A stretch of DNA of 64,000 nucleotides from a methanogenic archaeon ISO4-H5 (lineage in GTDB: Archaea; Thermoplasmatota; Thermoplasmata; Methanomassiliicoccales; Methanomethylophilaceae). The stretch's first letter is position 1. Each line of letters starts with the position of its first letter. A model generated the notes under the pieces. The model ran no database searches and was not told where the DNA came from. It saw only the letters and a program-made list of their open reading frames with translations. Shown here piece after piece: positions 26,294 to 36,151 of this stretch. The stretch covers positions 124,001 to 188,000 of the forward strand of contig CP014214.1 of NCBI GenBank assembly GCA_001560915.1, read 5' to 3'. The position numbers and the translations under genes were made by a program.

Positions 26294-26842
26294 TCACAGG
26301 TCGAATCCCATCTCAGCGATCCTGAGCTTGGGGCGCTGGCTCTCCAGGTAGTGGTAGACGGTGGAGTGCTCGCTGCCGTGCAGGAGCATCTCGATGGCGT
26401 TCTTGGCGATGGGGAGGCTGATGCTGTTGCCGATGAGGGAGACGGTGTTGCCGTAGACGCTCATGTAGACATCGGCCAGGTCCTCGATGAGCTTCCTGGT
26501 CTTGCCATCCTTTCCGATGAGGCGTCCCCTGGCCCTGACGACCTGGTTCTGGCGGTCGCCGATGACATCCTTGATATCGATGCTCTCGAAGTACATGTCA
26601 TCGTCATCCAGGAGTTTCATGGCCTTGTCGGGGTTGAATCCCCTGCCGACTGCCTTGATGACATCCATGATCTGCAGTGCCATGATGGGCTCCACGCCCT
26701 CGGCGTTGTCGTCGTAGACGACCTCTCCTTCCTTGTCGATCTGGAGCTTGATCCCGGTCCTCTCCTCGATCATCTTCTTGGAACTTCCGTCCTTGCCCAC
26801 GAGAGCTCCCACGCGGTCGGACGGGATTCTTATCGATCTCAT
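26294..26842 (-). CDS. KH-domain protein of the Pno1/Dim2 (Krr1) type
   Basis: 182-residue RNA-binding protein with two KH domains. The first has VGALVGKDGSSKKMIEERTG, and the second has RGRLIGKDGKTRKLIEDL with the GxxG loop GKDG in both. Pno1/Dim2 acts in small-subunit maturation near the 3' end of 16S rRNA and partners with KsgA/Dim1 in eukaryotes; RIO1 directly upstream fits that. It overlaps rio1 by 4 bases. Confidence 0.93.
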   Translation of the reverse strand: MRSIRIPSDRVGALVGKDGSSKKMIEERTGIKLQIDKEGEVVYDDNAEGVEPIMALQIMDVIKAVGRGFNPDKAMKLLDDDDMYFESIDIKDVIGDRQNQVVRARGRLIGKDGKTRKLIEDLADVYMSVYGNTVSLIGNSISLPIAKNAIEMLLHGSEHSTVYHYLESQRPKLRIAEMGFDL

Positions 26843-27693
26843 TCCTCTTCCTCCTCTTCGCCCTCCGCGTATTCTTCATCGTCGGAGTCATCATCGTACT
26901 CGTCTTCGTCCTCGCTTTTGGGTTTGAAGACCTCTTTCTTGATGGTCTCGGGGTCGATGATGTCCGCCCCGCGGTTCTTGAAGAACCTGTTGATGTTGAC
27001 GATATCCCTGTCCAGCAGCTCCTTGGCGTTGAAGAAGTCGTTGGTCATGGACTGGCCCACGTCGATCACGATGGGTTCGCCGTCCATCATGAGGATGTTG
27101 TATTCGCTGAGGTCGCCGTGGACCAGGTGGGCGTCCCTCCAGCCGTCGATTATGAATGAAACGACCTCGTCGTAGACCTCGGTGGGGTTCTCCATCGCCA
27201 CGTCCCTGAGCTGGGGTGCGGGCCTGCCCTCGTCCCCGATGTACTCCATCAGGAGGCAGTTCTTGTCGTTGGCGATGGGTTCGGGCACGGGGAGTCCGGC
27301 ATCGTAGTACCTTTCCAGGTTCCTGAACTCCTTGGCGGCCCAGGTGTAGATGAACTTCCAGCGGTTGCCGGTGGTCCCCTTGAATCTGGGGTCTCCCTCC
27401 ACGTACTTGCTGACGCGTTTGAAGGTGGAGGTCGAGGTGCGGTATATCTTGAGGGCCACGGGTTCGCCATCCTCGTCGGTGGCGTAGAACACGTTGCCCT
27501 CTTTCCCCGTGGAAATGGGGTAGTGGACCTTGTCTATCAGCCCTCTCTTCATGAAGGTGTAGATCGTCATCAGGGTCTTCCTGTCGAAGACCTCACCTTC
27601 GGTCTGACGTTCGTCGCCTGTCTTGTTGGTCTTGAGGGCGTCGATGCGCTGCTCGAGATAGGCGTACTTCTCGTCGTATGATGTGGAGGGCAA
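26839..27693 (-). CDS. rio1: RIO1-type serine protein kinase
   Basis: 284-residue atypical kinase for 40S/30S maturation. Visible are the flexible loop STGKEGNVFYATDEDG, the catalytic loop HGDLSEYNIL and the metal-binding IDVGQSM. The last 25 or so residues are almost entirely acidic (DEDEYDDDSDDEEYAE and onward), as in several RIO1 proteins. It lies 9 bases after aIF1A. Confidence 0.96.
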   Translation of the reverse strand: MPSTSYDEKYAYLEQRIDALKTNKTGDERQTEGEVFDRKTLMTIYTFMKRGLIDKVHYPISTGKEGNVFYATDEDGEPVALKIYRTSTSTFKRVSKYVEGDPRFKGTTGNRWKFIYTWAAKEFRNLERYYDAGLPVPEPIANDKNCLLMEYIGDEGRPAPQLRDVAMENPTEVYDEVVSFIIDGWRDAHLVHGDLSEYNILMMDGEPIVIDVGQSMTNDFFNAKELLDRDIVNINRFFKNRGADIIDPETIKKEVFKPKSEDEDEYDDDSDDEEYAEGEEEEEE

Positions 27694-27702
27694 TAGGATT
27701 CC

Positions 27703-28029
27703 TCAGAATATGTCGAGGTTCTTGGGGATCTTGTTCTTCTTGCTGAGGTTCATGGCCTGAGTCTTGGTGTACCTGAACCTGACGTCGCATTTCGAAGGCT
27801 CGAAATCCCATACAGAGATGATGAGAAGGTCGCCCTCCCTGATCCACATCCTCTTCTTGATTTTGCCGGGGATGCGTCCTACGCGGGACTGTCCGTCCTC
27901 GCACATGACACGGATCTTGGATGCTCCGAGGAGCTGATCGGCGATTCCGAACATTTCTGCTTCTTTGATGTTGGGCAGACGTACACGTGTTACGTCCTCT
28001 TCAGTGCTCTCAAATGGTCCATCTACCAT
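27703..28029 (-). CDS. eif1A: Translation initiation factor aIF1A
   Basis: 108-residue OB-fold factor that binds the ribosomal A site region during initiation. It contains VRLPNIKEAEMFGIADQLLGAS, a typical RVMCEDG, RIPGKIKKRMWIREGDLLII and the C-terminal YTKTQAMNL. First gene of the long minus-strand cluster, with TTTATAATACTTG about 40 bp upstream as its likely TATA element. Confidence 0.96.
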   Translation of the reverse strand: MVDGPFESTEEDVTRVRLPNIKEAEMFGIADQLLGASKIRVMCEDGQSRVGRIPGKIKKRMWIREGDLLIISVWDFEPSKCDVRFRYTKTQAMNLSKKNKIPKNLDIF

Positions 28030-28207
28030 GGTAATTCTCCTTTCCCGCCCATCCGTCTCCCTTATTTATAATACTTGCCACGATTTAGTGTATAAATCGT
28101 TGTAAAATGGAGCGCGTAACACGCACATTTCCTTATAAAAGGGGCAAAAGCGTGCGTTTTCCCCGTTCGTAAAGTATTTATTCGGTCCACATATAAGACG
28201 GAATTAC
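28030..28207. promoter_or_regulatory. Divergent promoter region for aIF1A and tRNA-Glu
   Basis: A 178-bp non-coding gap. TTATTTATAATAC near 28060-28072 can serve the aIF1A cluster. TATTTATT at about 28174-28181 fits the tRNA-Glu start 26 bases later. In between, CCTTATAAAAGG (around 28132) is a symmetrical TATA flanked by an imperfect inverted repeat (AACACGCAC / GTGCGTTTT), which could be an operator. Confidence 0.45.
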
Positions 28208-28280
28208 GCTCTAGTGGTGTAGCGGCCAATCATGCGGCCCTTTCGAGGCCGCGACCCGGGTTCAAATCCCGTCTAGAGCA
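28208..28280 (+). tRNA. tRNA-Glu(TTC)
   Basis: 73 nt. The acceptor stem is GCTCTAG/CTAGAGC, the anticodon stem CGGCC/GGCCG with loop CTTTCGA (anticodon TTC), the T-loop TTCAAAT and the discriminator A. The last T-stem pair (49-65) is a C-T mismatch by my fold. No CCA is encoded, unlike tRNA-Val and tRNA-Leu in this window. Confidence 0.92.
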
Positions 28281-28368
28281 CTATTCACATTCTTCGGTTC
28301 CTGACAGGACTATGCCGCGTTCCTTGTGAGAACGATTCCCAAGCGTATCGAAAAAACGTACGTCTGGG

Positions 28369-29505
28369 TCAGTTATTTTTGACCGGTTTCTTCTCGTACT
28401 TCTTGAACAGTTTGGTACGGAAAGCGTCGCTCTTGGCGGCGATCTCGGAAACGTTGTCGCGGGTGACGCGGTAGACCTCGGGGAGTTTCTTGGGATGCCT
28501 CCTCAGCATGTCGTCGACCAGGTTGCGGTCGGGGAAGTCCGCAGTCTCCAGGTATTCCCTGTTCCAGTTGTCGGCCAGATCGAACACGCCCTGGATACCG
28601 GTGTCGTAGAATTTGGATACCAGTACGGTGACCACTGTGGCATCCTCGGAAAGAATCGCGATGTTGCTTCCGTGAACGGCGAACTCAGCACCGTTGAACG
28701 ATATAGCCAGACCGTTGCCGTCCTTGACCAGGTCGAGTACCTGGAAGTCGGATTGTTCGCCGCCTACGTAGGCGGTGCCGTCCAGGTCCACCTGGGTCCC
28801 CTTTCTGATGTCGAGCAGGGCATAAGCCTTCTCATTGGAACCGACCATGCTGGTGTTCTGCATGAGTTCTCCGGCCTCGGATTTCTGCAGTTTCCTAAGG
28901 AACACCTCGTCGAGGGCGGATATCATGTTGACCTCGTCCTCATCCAGTTCCACGGGCACGTTCAGCTCGTACTGGGTCTTGGAGATCCTGAGCTTTCCGA
29001 GGTCCCCTGCGATCTTCCTGAGGTCGCGGGCCGTCTGGCGGGAGAGGTTGGTGTTGTCCAGTTCGAGAGTGGACGCGTTCACGATGGAAATGGGGATGTC
29101 AGTAGCCTCGCAGAGGGCATAGGCAGCATGCTCGTACATCCTGGTGTCTATGAAAGTGGGCAGGGTGTTGAGGAAGTATCTCATGGCCTCTGCCGCACCC
29201 GGCATGACCGGGAGGTTCTCGCGGTAGTACTTCGAGAGGTCGTAGTCGCCGGCCTCGAAGGCCCTGAGGAAGGGGGCGAGGAGCTTTCCGGCATCCGAGC
29301 CGTTGCCGACATTGTCCCTGTTGAGGATGTATGTGATGACGCTGTCGTAGCGCTCGAACATATCGTAGAGTTTGGCACCGCGGTCGATGAATTCGGCGGC
29401 CAGGTTCCTGAGCGTGTTGCAGGGGGTCAGGAATCCCTGCGGTTCGATGATGATCTGCTTGTCGTGGACCAGGCCCATCTCGGCCATGGGGTTTACTTCG
29501 TCCAT
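28369..29505 (-). CDS. HAD-like protein resembling archaeal COG4030 (EhaR-type), altered nucleophile
   Basis: 378 residues, tentatively recognised. The first 130 residues follow the archaeal COG4030 pattern of HAD-like proteins (ending with ENLPVMPGAAEAMRYF, LPTFIDTRMYEHAAYALC). Where HAD proteins have the aspartate nucleophile motif, this one reads IIIEPQGFLTP, so the usual D-x-D is not visible. The C-terminal half has a domain I cannot name (FAVHGSNIAILSEDATVV). It shares a one-base overlap with the formyltransferase-like gene upstream. A phosphatase activity should not be assumed. Confidence 0.5.
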   Translation of the reverse strand: MDEVNPMAEMGLVHDKQIIIEPQGFLTPCNTLRNLAAEFIDRGAKLYDMFERYDSVITYILNRDNVGNGSDAGKLLAPFLRAFEAGDYDLSKYYRENLPVMPGAAEAMRYFLNTLPTFIDTRMYEHAAYALCEATDIPISIVNASTLELDNTNLSRQTARDLRKIAGDLGKLRISKTQYELNVPVELDEDEVNMISALDEVFLRKLQKSEAGELMQNTSMVGSNEKAYALLDIRKGTQVDLDGTAYVGGEQSDFQVLDLVKDGNGLAISFNGAEFAVHGSNIAILSEDATVVTVLVSKFYDTGIQGVFDLADNWNREYLETADFPDRNLVDDMLRRHPKKLPEVYRVTRDNVSEIAAKSDAFRTKLFKKYEKKPVKNN

Positions 29506-30323
29506 CAGATCGCCTCATCGACTGCATCGGACAGGTCGTAGGGGCCGTCCAGTTTCTTTCCGTCGCACCAGAGTTTCTTGTCCCTGATGCAAACCTTGCC
29601 GTCGGCGAACAGTCTGATGGTGGCCACGATGAGTGGCAGTTCCCTCTTGGCGCCGTCCTCGCGGATTTTCTTGAAGAGCGGCTCCTCAGTACCCTCTTTC
29701 TCCTTGATCTCGTCGAGGGTGGAGGTCTTCAGCTTCTCGTACATCTGCTCCCACAGCGCGTCGTAGTCCCCTCCGCGGATAGGGAAGCTGCAGTAGGTGA
29801 GTGCGTCGCCGCGGTCGTGTTCCTTGGTGCAGATGTGCATCATGACCCCCTGGGTCTTCGCATCCTCGGAGATGAGCTGCCAGATGACCTCCTGCCAGGT
29901 CCCCTTGGGGCCGGTGGGCAGAGCGGGGTGGAGGTTCAGCATGTCGTAGGCGTCGCAGGTGTCGTCGTCCATCCAGAGCATGTATCCCGCCAGGATTCCG
30001 AGGTCCTGTCCGTAGACGCCGGTCTTCTCCCTGAGCACCTTGCCGTACTCGAATCCCCAGGCGACCTCGTCGGAGGCCCTGAGCTCGGGTTTGAACTTCT
30101 TCCAGGATTCGGTGACGAGAGGGATGCCGTATCCTCTGACCATGTCGAAGAAGATCTCCCTCTGCTCCTTCCTGGAGTTGGGTTCCTCGGTGTTGTCCCA
30201 GTTGCAGAATACGAAGGGGATCTCGATGTCGAGGGTGCCCTTCTCTTTCTCGTCCATGACAGCTTTGAGAAGATTCCTGGAACCGGGGCCCCTTCCCGTG
30301 GAAAACCAACCGAGTTTAAGCAT
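29505..30323 (-). CDS. Formyltransferase-domain protein (PurN-like)
   Basis: 272 residues. The formyltransferase fold is indicated by GWFSTGRGPGSRNLL, LAGYMLWM, the active-site N-x-H in MLNLHPALPTGPKG, and HICTKEHDRGDALTY with the catalytic aspartate. This is the phosphoribosylglycinamide formyltransferase pattern, with a longer C-terminus than bacterial PurN. A role in purine synthesis using 10-formyl-tetrahydrofolate is likely and would fit the folP gene elsewhere in the window, but the exact substrate is inferred. Confidence 0.78.
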   Translation of the reverse strand: MLKLGWFSTGRGPGSRNLLKAVMDEKEKGTLDIEIPFVFCNWDNTEEPNSRKEQREIFFDMVRGYGIPLVTESWKKFKPELRASDEVAWGFEYGKVLREKTGVYGQDLGILAGYMLWMDDDTCDAYDMLNLHPALPTGPKGTWQEVIWQLISEDAKTQGVMMHICTKEHDRGDALTYCSFPIRGGDYDALWEQMYEKLKTSTLDEIKEKEGTEEPLFKKIREDGAKRELPLIVATIRLFADGKVCIRDKKLWCDGKKLDGPYDLSDAVDEAI

Positions 30324-30360
30324 AGTGGATGTAACCCGAAATCCGTATTTATTGATGCGG

Positions 30361-30768
30361 TCACACGTCGAAAAGCACGGTCACCGACGGAGTCTCCCTG
30401 TCGATGTCCATCATGTGGAAGGTTACCGCTTTGATCTCGCCGCGGATCCTCATCTTCGAGCGGTCGAGGGGTTCTCCGCGCGCCGTGCAGGTGATGTGTA
30501 ACCCGTCGATCTTCACCTCGAACTCCTTCAGGATGATGTTCTCGTAGGCCTCGATGAAAAGCAGTTCCGAGAGGAACGAGTAAAGCGCATCCTCGTCGTC
30601 GAATCCGGTGACGTTCACCTCGCGGGTCTCCGTAGGAGTGACGTCCCTGAGATCCACGGTCTGGTCGAACATCCCGTAGGCGAGGTTGGCATAACATTCC
30701 TCGAGGGTGGAACCGTATCCCTTTATCATCAGGTCCGCCGTGTGATCGAGTACCTCGTACCTCTCCAT
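30361..30768 (-). CDS. Archease, activator of the RtcB tRNA ligase
   Basis: 135 residues opening YEVLDHTADLMIKGYG, with the metal-site aspartates and LLFIEAYENIILKEF; the C-terminus is HMMDIDRETPSVTVLFDV. Archease speeds guanylylation of RtcB in tRNA splicing and repair. No rtcB is nearby. It lies 37 bases upstream of the PurN-like gene on the same strand. Confidence 0.94.
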   Translation of the reverse strand: MERYEVLDHTADLMIKGYGSTLEECYANLAYGMFDQTVDLRDVTPTETREVNVTGFDDEDALYSFLSELLFIEAYENIILKEFEVKIDGLHITCTARGEPLDRSKMRIRGEIKAVTFHMMDIDRETPSVTVLFDV

Positions 30769-30927
30769 GCCGACCCGTATCGCTCCAGCGGATTTAGTTT
30801 TGTCGTTTCGAAATTCGTAGAATATATGGTTGATTTTAAGTGAAAAGGTCTAAATAATTTCGAATTACGCATAGGCAATATCGGAATCGGGGAAATACCT
30901 TAATAAGCAACCGTTATTCCGCCTTTC

Positions 30928-31734
30928 ATGAGGATTACAATCGTCGGATGCGGTTCTATCGGCTCCAAGTTGGCCAAGGCCGCCGATGAAATGGATGAGG
31001 TCAAGAGGATCTACCTCGTCGACATCAAGAAGGATATTGCGGACAAGGTAGCTGCCGGTCTGAAGAAGGCTATCGTAGTGGATTCCATTGAAGATGAGCT
31101 CTACCACTGCGACCTGGTCATCGAGGCTTCCACCCAGGAAGCAGCCAGGGAAGTCGCTCCCAGGGTAGTCTCCAGGGGAGTAGACATGATGATCATGTCC
31201 GTCGGATCCCTCGTAGACGACGACTATCGCAAGGCCCTCTTCCAGAAGGCCAAAGAGCACGAGGCGAAGATCTTCATCCCCACCGGTGCACTGTGCGGTG
31301 TCGACGGACTCAGGTCCGCTTCCGGTGACGAGATCCTTTCCGTCACCCTGACCACCACTAAGGGACCCAAGTCCCTGGCAGGCGTGCAGTACCTCATCGA
31401 CAAGGGAATCGATGTCAACGCGGTGAAGGAGAAGACCGTCGTGTACTCCGGTCCCGCCAGGGAAGCAGTCAAGATATTCCCCAAGAACATCAACGTGGCC
31501 GCCACCGTCTCCCTGCTGGGAATTGGTTTCGACAGGACCCAGGTCAAGATTGTTCTCGACCCCATGGCCACCAGCAACTCCCACGAGCTGGACGTTGAGG
31601 GTAACTTCGGTAAGTTCACCTCTCACACCTACAACGTTCCCTCGCCCGACAACCCCAAGACCTCGTATCTTGCCGCCCTCTCGGCCATCGCCGCCCTGAA
31701 GAGGATCTGCAGGAACGAGTGGATCGGAATCTGA
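30928..31734 (+). CDS. nadX: L-aspartate dehydrogenase
   Basis: 268 residues. NAD(P)-dependent oxidation of aspartate to iminoaspartate, the first step of NAD synthesis in archaea lacking aspartate oxidase. The Rossmann start is VGCGSIGSKLAK, and the catalytic domain has PTGALCGVDGL and FPKNINVAATVSLLGIG, with the typical histidine in ATSNSHELDVEG. nadA and nadC are not adjacent. A hairpin terminator follows directly. Confidence 0.92.
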   Translation: MRITIVGCGSIGSKLAKAADEMDEVKRIYLVDIKKDIADKVAAGLKKAIVVDSIEDELYHCDLVIEASTQEAAREVAPRVVSRGVDMMIMSVGSLVDDDYRKALFQKAKEHEAKIFIPTGALCGVDGLRSASGDEILSVTLTTTKGPKSLAGVQYLIDKGIDVNAVKEKTVVYSGPAREAVKIFPKNINVAATVSLLGIGFDRTQVKIVLDPMATSNSHELDVEGNFGKFTSHTYNVPSPDNPKTSYLAALSAIAALKRICRNEWIGI

Positions 31735-31743
31735 AACTCCAAC

Positions 31744-31768
31744 GGCCCTTCGGGGCCTCACTTTTTTT
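31744..31768 (+). terminator. UUCG-hairpin terminator after nadX
   Basis: Stem GGCCC/GGGCC with loop TTCG at 31744-31757, then a run of seven T at 31762-31768. It has the bacterial intrinsic-terminator layout. Confidence 0.7.
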
Positions 31769-31786
31769 CATATCTGGCACAGTCAG

Positions 31787-31795
31787 TTTTATACG
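31787..31795 (+). promoter_or_regulatory. TATA box of the M24 peptidase gene
   Basis: TTTTATACG centred about 25 bases before 31816 predicts an essentially leaderless mRNA for the ATG at 31818. Confidence 0.6.
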
Positions 31796-31817
31796 GTCGT
31801 AGGGACTTCAGGGCCAC

Positions 31818-32909
31818 ATGAAAAGCACCAGGACCGAGAGGTTGATGGAGAACGCCGGCGACCTCGATGCTATCGTCATCGCCAACGACGGGGAGCCGTT
31901 CCTCGATTCTGCATTCTGGTATCTGACGGAGCAGAATTCGGGAGTCTTCGAGGGTTCGTACGCCATCGTGAAGAAGGATGGATCCCTCGACGTCATAGTA
32001 TCCATTCTGGAAGAGGAGGCCGCCCGCTGCGGCAAGGGCGACGTCAAGGTCTATCACAACAGGGATGACTTGGTTGAGCATTTCCAATCCTCTCTGAAGG
32101 ATTGCAAGAAGGTGGGGTTCAACACCCATTCCGTTTCTTATGCGGCCGTCACCGGAATCAGGAAGCTGACCGGGACCGAGTTCGAGATTGCCGATGCCTC
32201 CGACGCCCTGGCGAAGACCTATGCCATCAAGGACGAGAAGGAGATCGAGGCCACCCGCAAGGCATGTAAGATATCCTCCAAAGTCGCATGCGAGATCCCG
32301 GACTACCTGTCCGAAGGGGTCTCCGAGAAGGAGGTCGCTGCCAGGATGGATGCCCGTATGAGGGAACTCGGCGGATCCGGGAATGCATTCGATACAATTG
32401 CTGCATTCGGATCCAACGCCTCGATGCCCCATTATGTCCCAGGCGATTACAGGCTGAAGAAGGGAGACGTCGCCCTTTTCGATTTCGGCACCAAATACGA
32501 CCGCTACTGTTCCGACATGACTCGTTCGGTGTTCCTCGGAGAGCCTCCGGAGATCATGAAACGTGCCTACGAGGTCGTCCTCGAGGCCCAGGAGGCCGGA
32601 ATCGCGGAGTACCGTGCGGGAGCCAAAGCAAATGCGGCAGACCTGGCGGCCAGAAAGATCATCGATGAATCCGAGTTCAAGGACAAGTTCATCCATTCCT
32701 TCGGACACGGAATCGGTATGGATGTCCATCAGCCCATCCACGTATCCCCCAAATCCGAGCAGATCCTGGAAGCAGGGAACATCGTATCGGCCGAACCCGG
32801 AATCTACATCCCCGGAGTGGGGGGTATCAGGATTGAGGACACAATCCTCATCACCGAGAATGGCTGCGAGAGACTCACGAGTTTCCCTCACGAGCTCACG
32901 ATCATCTGA
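31818..32909 (+). CDS. M24-family metallopeptidase (Xaa-Pro dipeptidase-like)
   Basis: 363 residues with an N-terminal creatinase-like domain (to about 130) and a C-terminal pita-bread domain. All five metal ligands are visible: the two aspartates in LFDFGTKYDRYCSDMTRS, the histidine in HGIGMDVHQ, and the glutamates in AEPGIYIPG and RIEDTILI. Likely cleaves the N-terminal residue from Xaa-Pro peptides in the cytoplasm. A single gene with its own promoter and terminator. Confidence 0.92.
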   Translation: MKSTRTERLMENAGDLDAIVIANDGEPFLDSAFWYLTEQNSGVFEGSYAIVKKDGSLDVIVSILEEEAARCGKGDVKVYHNRDDLVEHFQSSLKDCKKVGFNTHSVSYAAVTGIRKLTGTEFEIADASDALAKTYAIKDEKEIEATRKACKISSKVACEIPDYLSEGVSEKEVAARMDARMRELGGSGNAFDTIAAFGSNASMPHYVPGDYRLKKGDVALFDFGTKYDRYCSDMTRSVFLGEPPEIMKRAYEVVLEAQEAGIAEYRAGAKANAADLAARKIIDESEFKDKFIHSFGHGIGMDVHQPIHVSPKSEQILEAGNIVSAEPGIYIPGVGGIRIEDTILITENGCERLTSFPHELTII

Positions 32910-32917
32910 ACTTCTTA

Positions 32918-32948
32918 CATGCCCATACGGGCGTGAATCCTTTCTTAT
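32918..32948 (+). terminator. Hairpin terminator after the M24 peptidase gene
   Basis: CATGCCC/GGGCGTG (7 bp, one G-T pair) with an ATAC loop at 32918-32935, followed by a T-rich stretch at 32941-32948. Confidence 0.55.
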
Positions 32949-33034
32949 TACCATAAATCAACTGTAAAAGCGTCTGCTGAGGCGTCGGAATACTGTTTTT
33001 AGACGAATTTTTCAAACAATGGATTATCAGTAGA

Positions 33035-33171
33035 CAAATATCTAATGGATAGTTCATCACGCAACTTTCGGGGTAATCTGCCCAATTTCGTGGGGTTTTT
33101 CTACCATTTCAGAGATTTCTAAGTACGAAAATAGATATTTATCTAATAATTAGAAATAATTTAGATATTTG
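33035..33171. promoter_or_regulatory. Candidate operator cluster for glutamate dehydrogenase
   Basis: CAAATATCTAA at 33035-33045 is the exact reverse complement of TTAGATATTTG at 33161-33171. Between them TAGATATTTATCTA (33132-33145) and TCTAATAATTAGA (33142-33154) are overlapping perfect palindromes built from the same core. All lie 97-233 bases before the gdhA ATG. A nitrogen- or amino-acid-responsive regulator (NrpR- or Lrp-like) is a guess from the target gene. Confidence 0.5.
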
Positions 33172-33237
33172 AATACCTACAAATATAACGTTATGTCCAT
33201 AAAAACTATACAAATAAATACTACATATGAGTTTTAG

Positions 33238-34641
<1,404 letters not shown>

Positions 34642-34651
34642 AACCTTTCAA

Positions 34652-34667
34652 GGGGGCCTCGGCCCCC
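34652..34667 (+). terminator. Hairpin after gdhA
   Basis: GGGGGC-CTCG-GCCCCC followed by the T-rich ATTCTTTCTT. It lies 2 bases from the stop of the convergent membrane-protein gene and may end both transcripts. Confidence 0.55.
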
Positions 34668-34668
34668 A

Positions 34669-35859
34669 TCATTCTTTCTTGACAGGCAATTCAAAGGATC
34701 CGGGGGAGCTGTTCTCCTCACCTGCCAGCATCAGGATTACTGCGAGCAGGCCGACCGTGCGGATCACAGCCATCGCATCGAATACCGAACCTTCCAGTCC
34801 GCCGAATCCGCACAGCAGCGATGCGACGGAGAACAGTCCGAATGCCGCATAAGTCCATTTTTGTTTTCTGTAAGGCTCCGAGGTCATCTGGGTCATGGGG
34901 AGTAGCATGGCGATCCAGACGTACTGCATCGGGGTGAAGACCGGGAACAGGAACGCCGCGAAGCCCAGGCATACGGCCAGAATCAGGGCCGGCGCTCTCA
35001 TGGAGAGTTCCTCCCTTCTTATCTGGACAGCTGAAAAGAGTGCGAGTACGGAGGTGACGCCGATCACCGTCCCGAACTGACTACTCGCGTCGGGAGCCCA
35101 GTTCACCAAGTCGTACAGCCATCCGAGGACCGAATCCGACGCGGCTCTGTCGGGCAGTGTGATAAAAGGTATCTCGCCGAACGCATGGGTGGGGAAGAAC
35201 CACAATACGATGCAGATTATGAGGAACAGCATGATGCCGGTCCTTGCTTCCGTGAGCCTATGCGAACGCAGCAGGACGAACAGGAGGATGATGAACAGAA
35301 GGGCCGGGTAGAATCCCGTCATGACCGCAAGTGCCAGCATGACGAATGATACCGTATAGTTACGGATGTGGTAGAACCACAGCGACATGATCACGAAGGC
35401 CGCGCAGAACGGTCCGGTACCGACCGTGAGGAAGGATAGAGCACAAAGGAATGTTATCAGCAGCAGGATGTACGCATCCCTCTCGGAGTATCCCGTAGCC
35501 CTGCAGGATTTCAGCATGAAGTGTCCTCCGAGCATGTAGAACGCGAATCCGTATAGGGAGAATAGCACGCAGTACGCCTCGACCGACCATGAGAACAGTT
35601 TGGGCGGGATTAGGAGCAGGACCGTGAGCGGAGGGAGATCCGTTCCCAGCTCGCAGTACGAGAACCTACCGCTGAGGAACCGGTCGGCCACTTGGTAATA
35701 TGATTTCGCATCTCCGAACCCGGAAAAGAACCCGCACCAGAGGATAGTCGCAAACAGTAACGCGAAAACGCAGATCATGAACGTCTGCAGCTTTTTGTCC
35801 GTTGTGAGAAGGCGGTAATTCTCACGGTAGGAATCTTCGAGCATCTTTCTTAGATCCAT
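34669..35859 (-). CDS. Polytopic membrane protein, GT-C-glycosyltransferase-like (tentative)
   Basis: 396 residues with about ten hydrophobic segments after a 25-residue polar N-terminus. The layout, with FFSGFGDAKSYYQVADRFLSG after the first helix and a mid-protein polar loop, recalls DUF2029/GT87-type polyprenyl-phosphate mannosyltransferases, whose catalytic acidic residues sit in the first external loop. I do not see a decisive motif. The insertion sequence lies just upstream of its start, so its own promoter region has been disturbed (28 bases remain, including one target duplication). Confidence 0.55.
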   Translation of the reverse strand: MDLRKMLEDSYRENYRLLTTDKKLQTFMICVFALLFATILWCGFFSGFGDAKSYYQVADRFLSGRFSYCELGTDLPPLTVLLLIPPKLFSWSVEAYCVLFSLYGFAFYMLGGHFMLKSCRATGYSERDAYILLLITFLCALSFLTVGTGPFCAAFVIMSLWFYHIRNYTVSFVMLALAVMTGFYPALLFIILLFVLLRSHRLTEARTGIMLFLIICIVLWFFPTHAFGEIPFITLPDRAASDSVLGWLYDLVNWAPDASSQFGTVIGVTSVLALFSAVQIRREELSMRAPALILAVCLGFAAFLFPVFTPMQYVWIAMLLPMTQMTSEPYRKQKWTYAAFGLFSVASLLCGFGGLEGSVFDAMAVIRTVGLLAVILMLAGEENSSPGSFELPVKKE

Positions 35860-35878
35860 GTTTCTCGCCGTACGGATT

Positions 35879-35887
35879 CATCGTCTG
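35879..35887. repeat. 9-bp target duplication of IS copy 1
   Basis: CATCGTCTG at 35879-35887 is repeated exactly at 37297-37305, directly flanking the element. Confidence 0.95.
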
Positions 35888-36151
35888 TACAACGTTCGGC
35901 AATTCTCCGAATGACTTGTGACGGCCCCGATCTGCGGTAATCTCGACCGCCTGTTTTAGTTTCCAGTGGAAATAGTATTTAAATAAACCACCGTTTCGTG
36001 TGCACTTCTAATATTTAGTTTTTTCGGTATTAAATAGTAGAAATGCATACCGTATACTGCCAGTAAAAACAACTGCTGGCTCATTCGAAAACAGAAGTAC
36101 GCCCGTATCGATTACCACACCTTGCGGGCGGCCACCTGGAGATGACAACAG
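35888..36151 (+). other. Non-coding left part of IS copy 1
   Basis: 264 bp between the left end and the transposase start. It holds AT-rich AATAGTATTTAAATAAACC and TATTAAATAGTAG stretches (possible transposase TATA boxes), a hairpin around GCCAG...CTGGC near 36060, and GCGGGCGGCC just before the ribosome site. No ORF of note is present apart from an 8-codon leader (ATG at 36142, stop TAA) overlapping the transposase start in another frame. Confidence 0.6.

Noticed and set aside
25478-27175. 565-codon open frame opposite pus10, KH and rio1
   Set aside because: Antisense shadow; the sequence is rich in V, D, L and G without any family signature, ending in a serine run that mirrors the acidic RIO1 tail.
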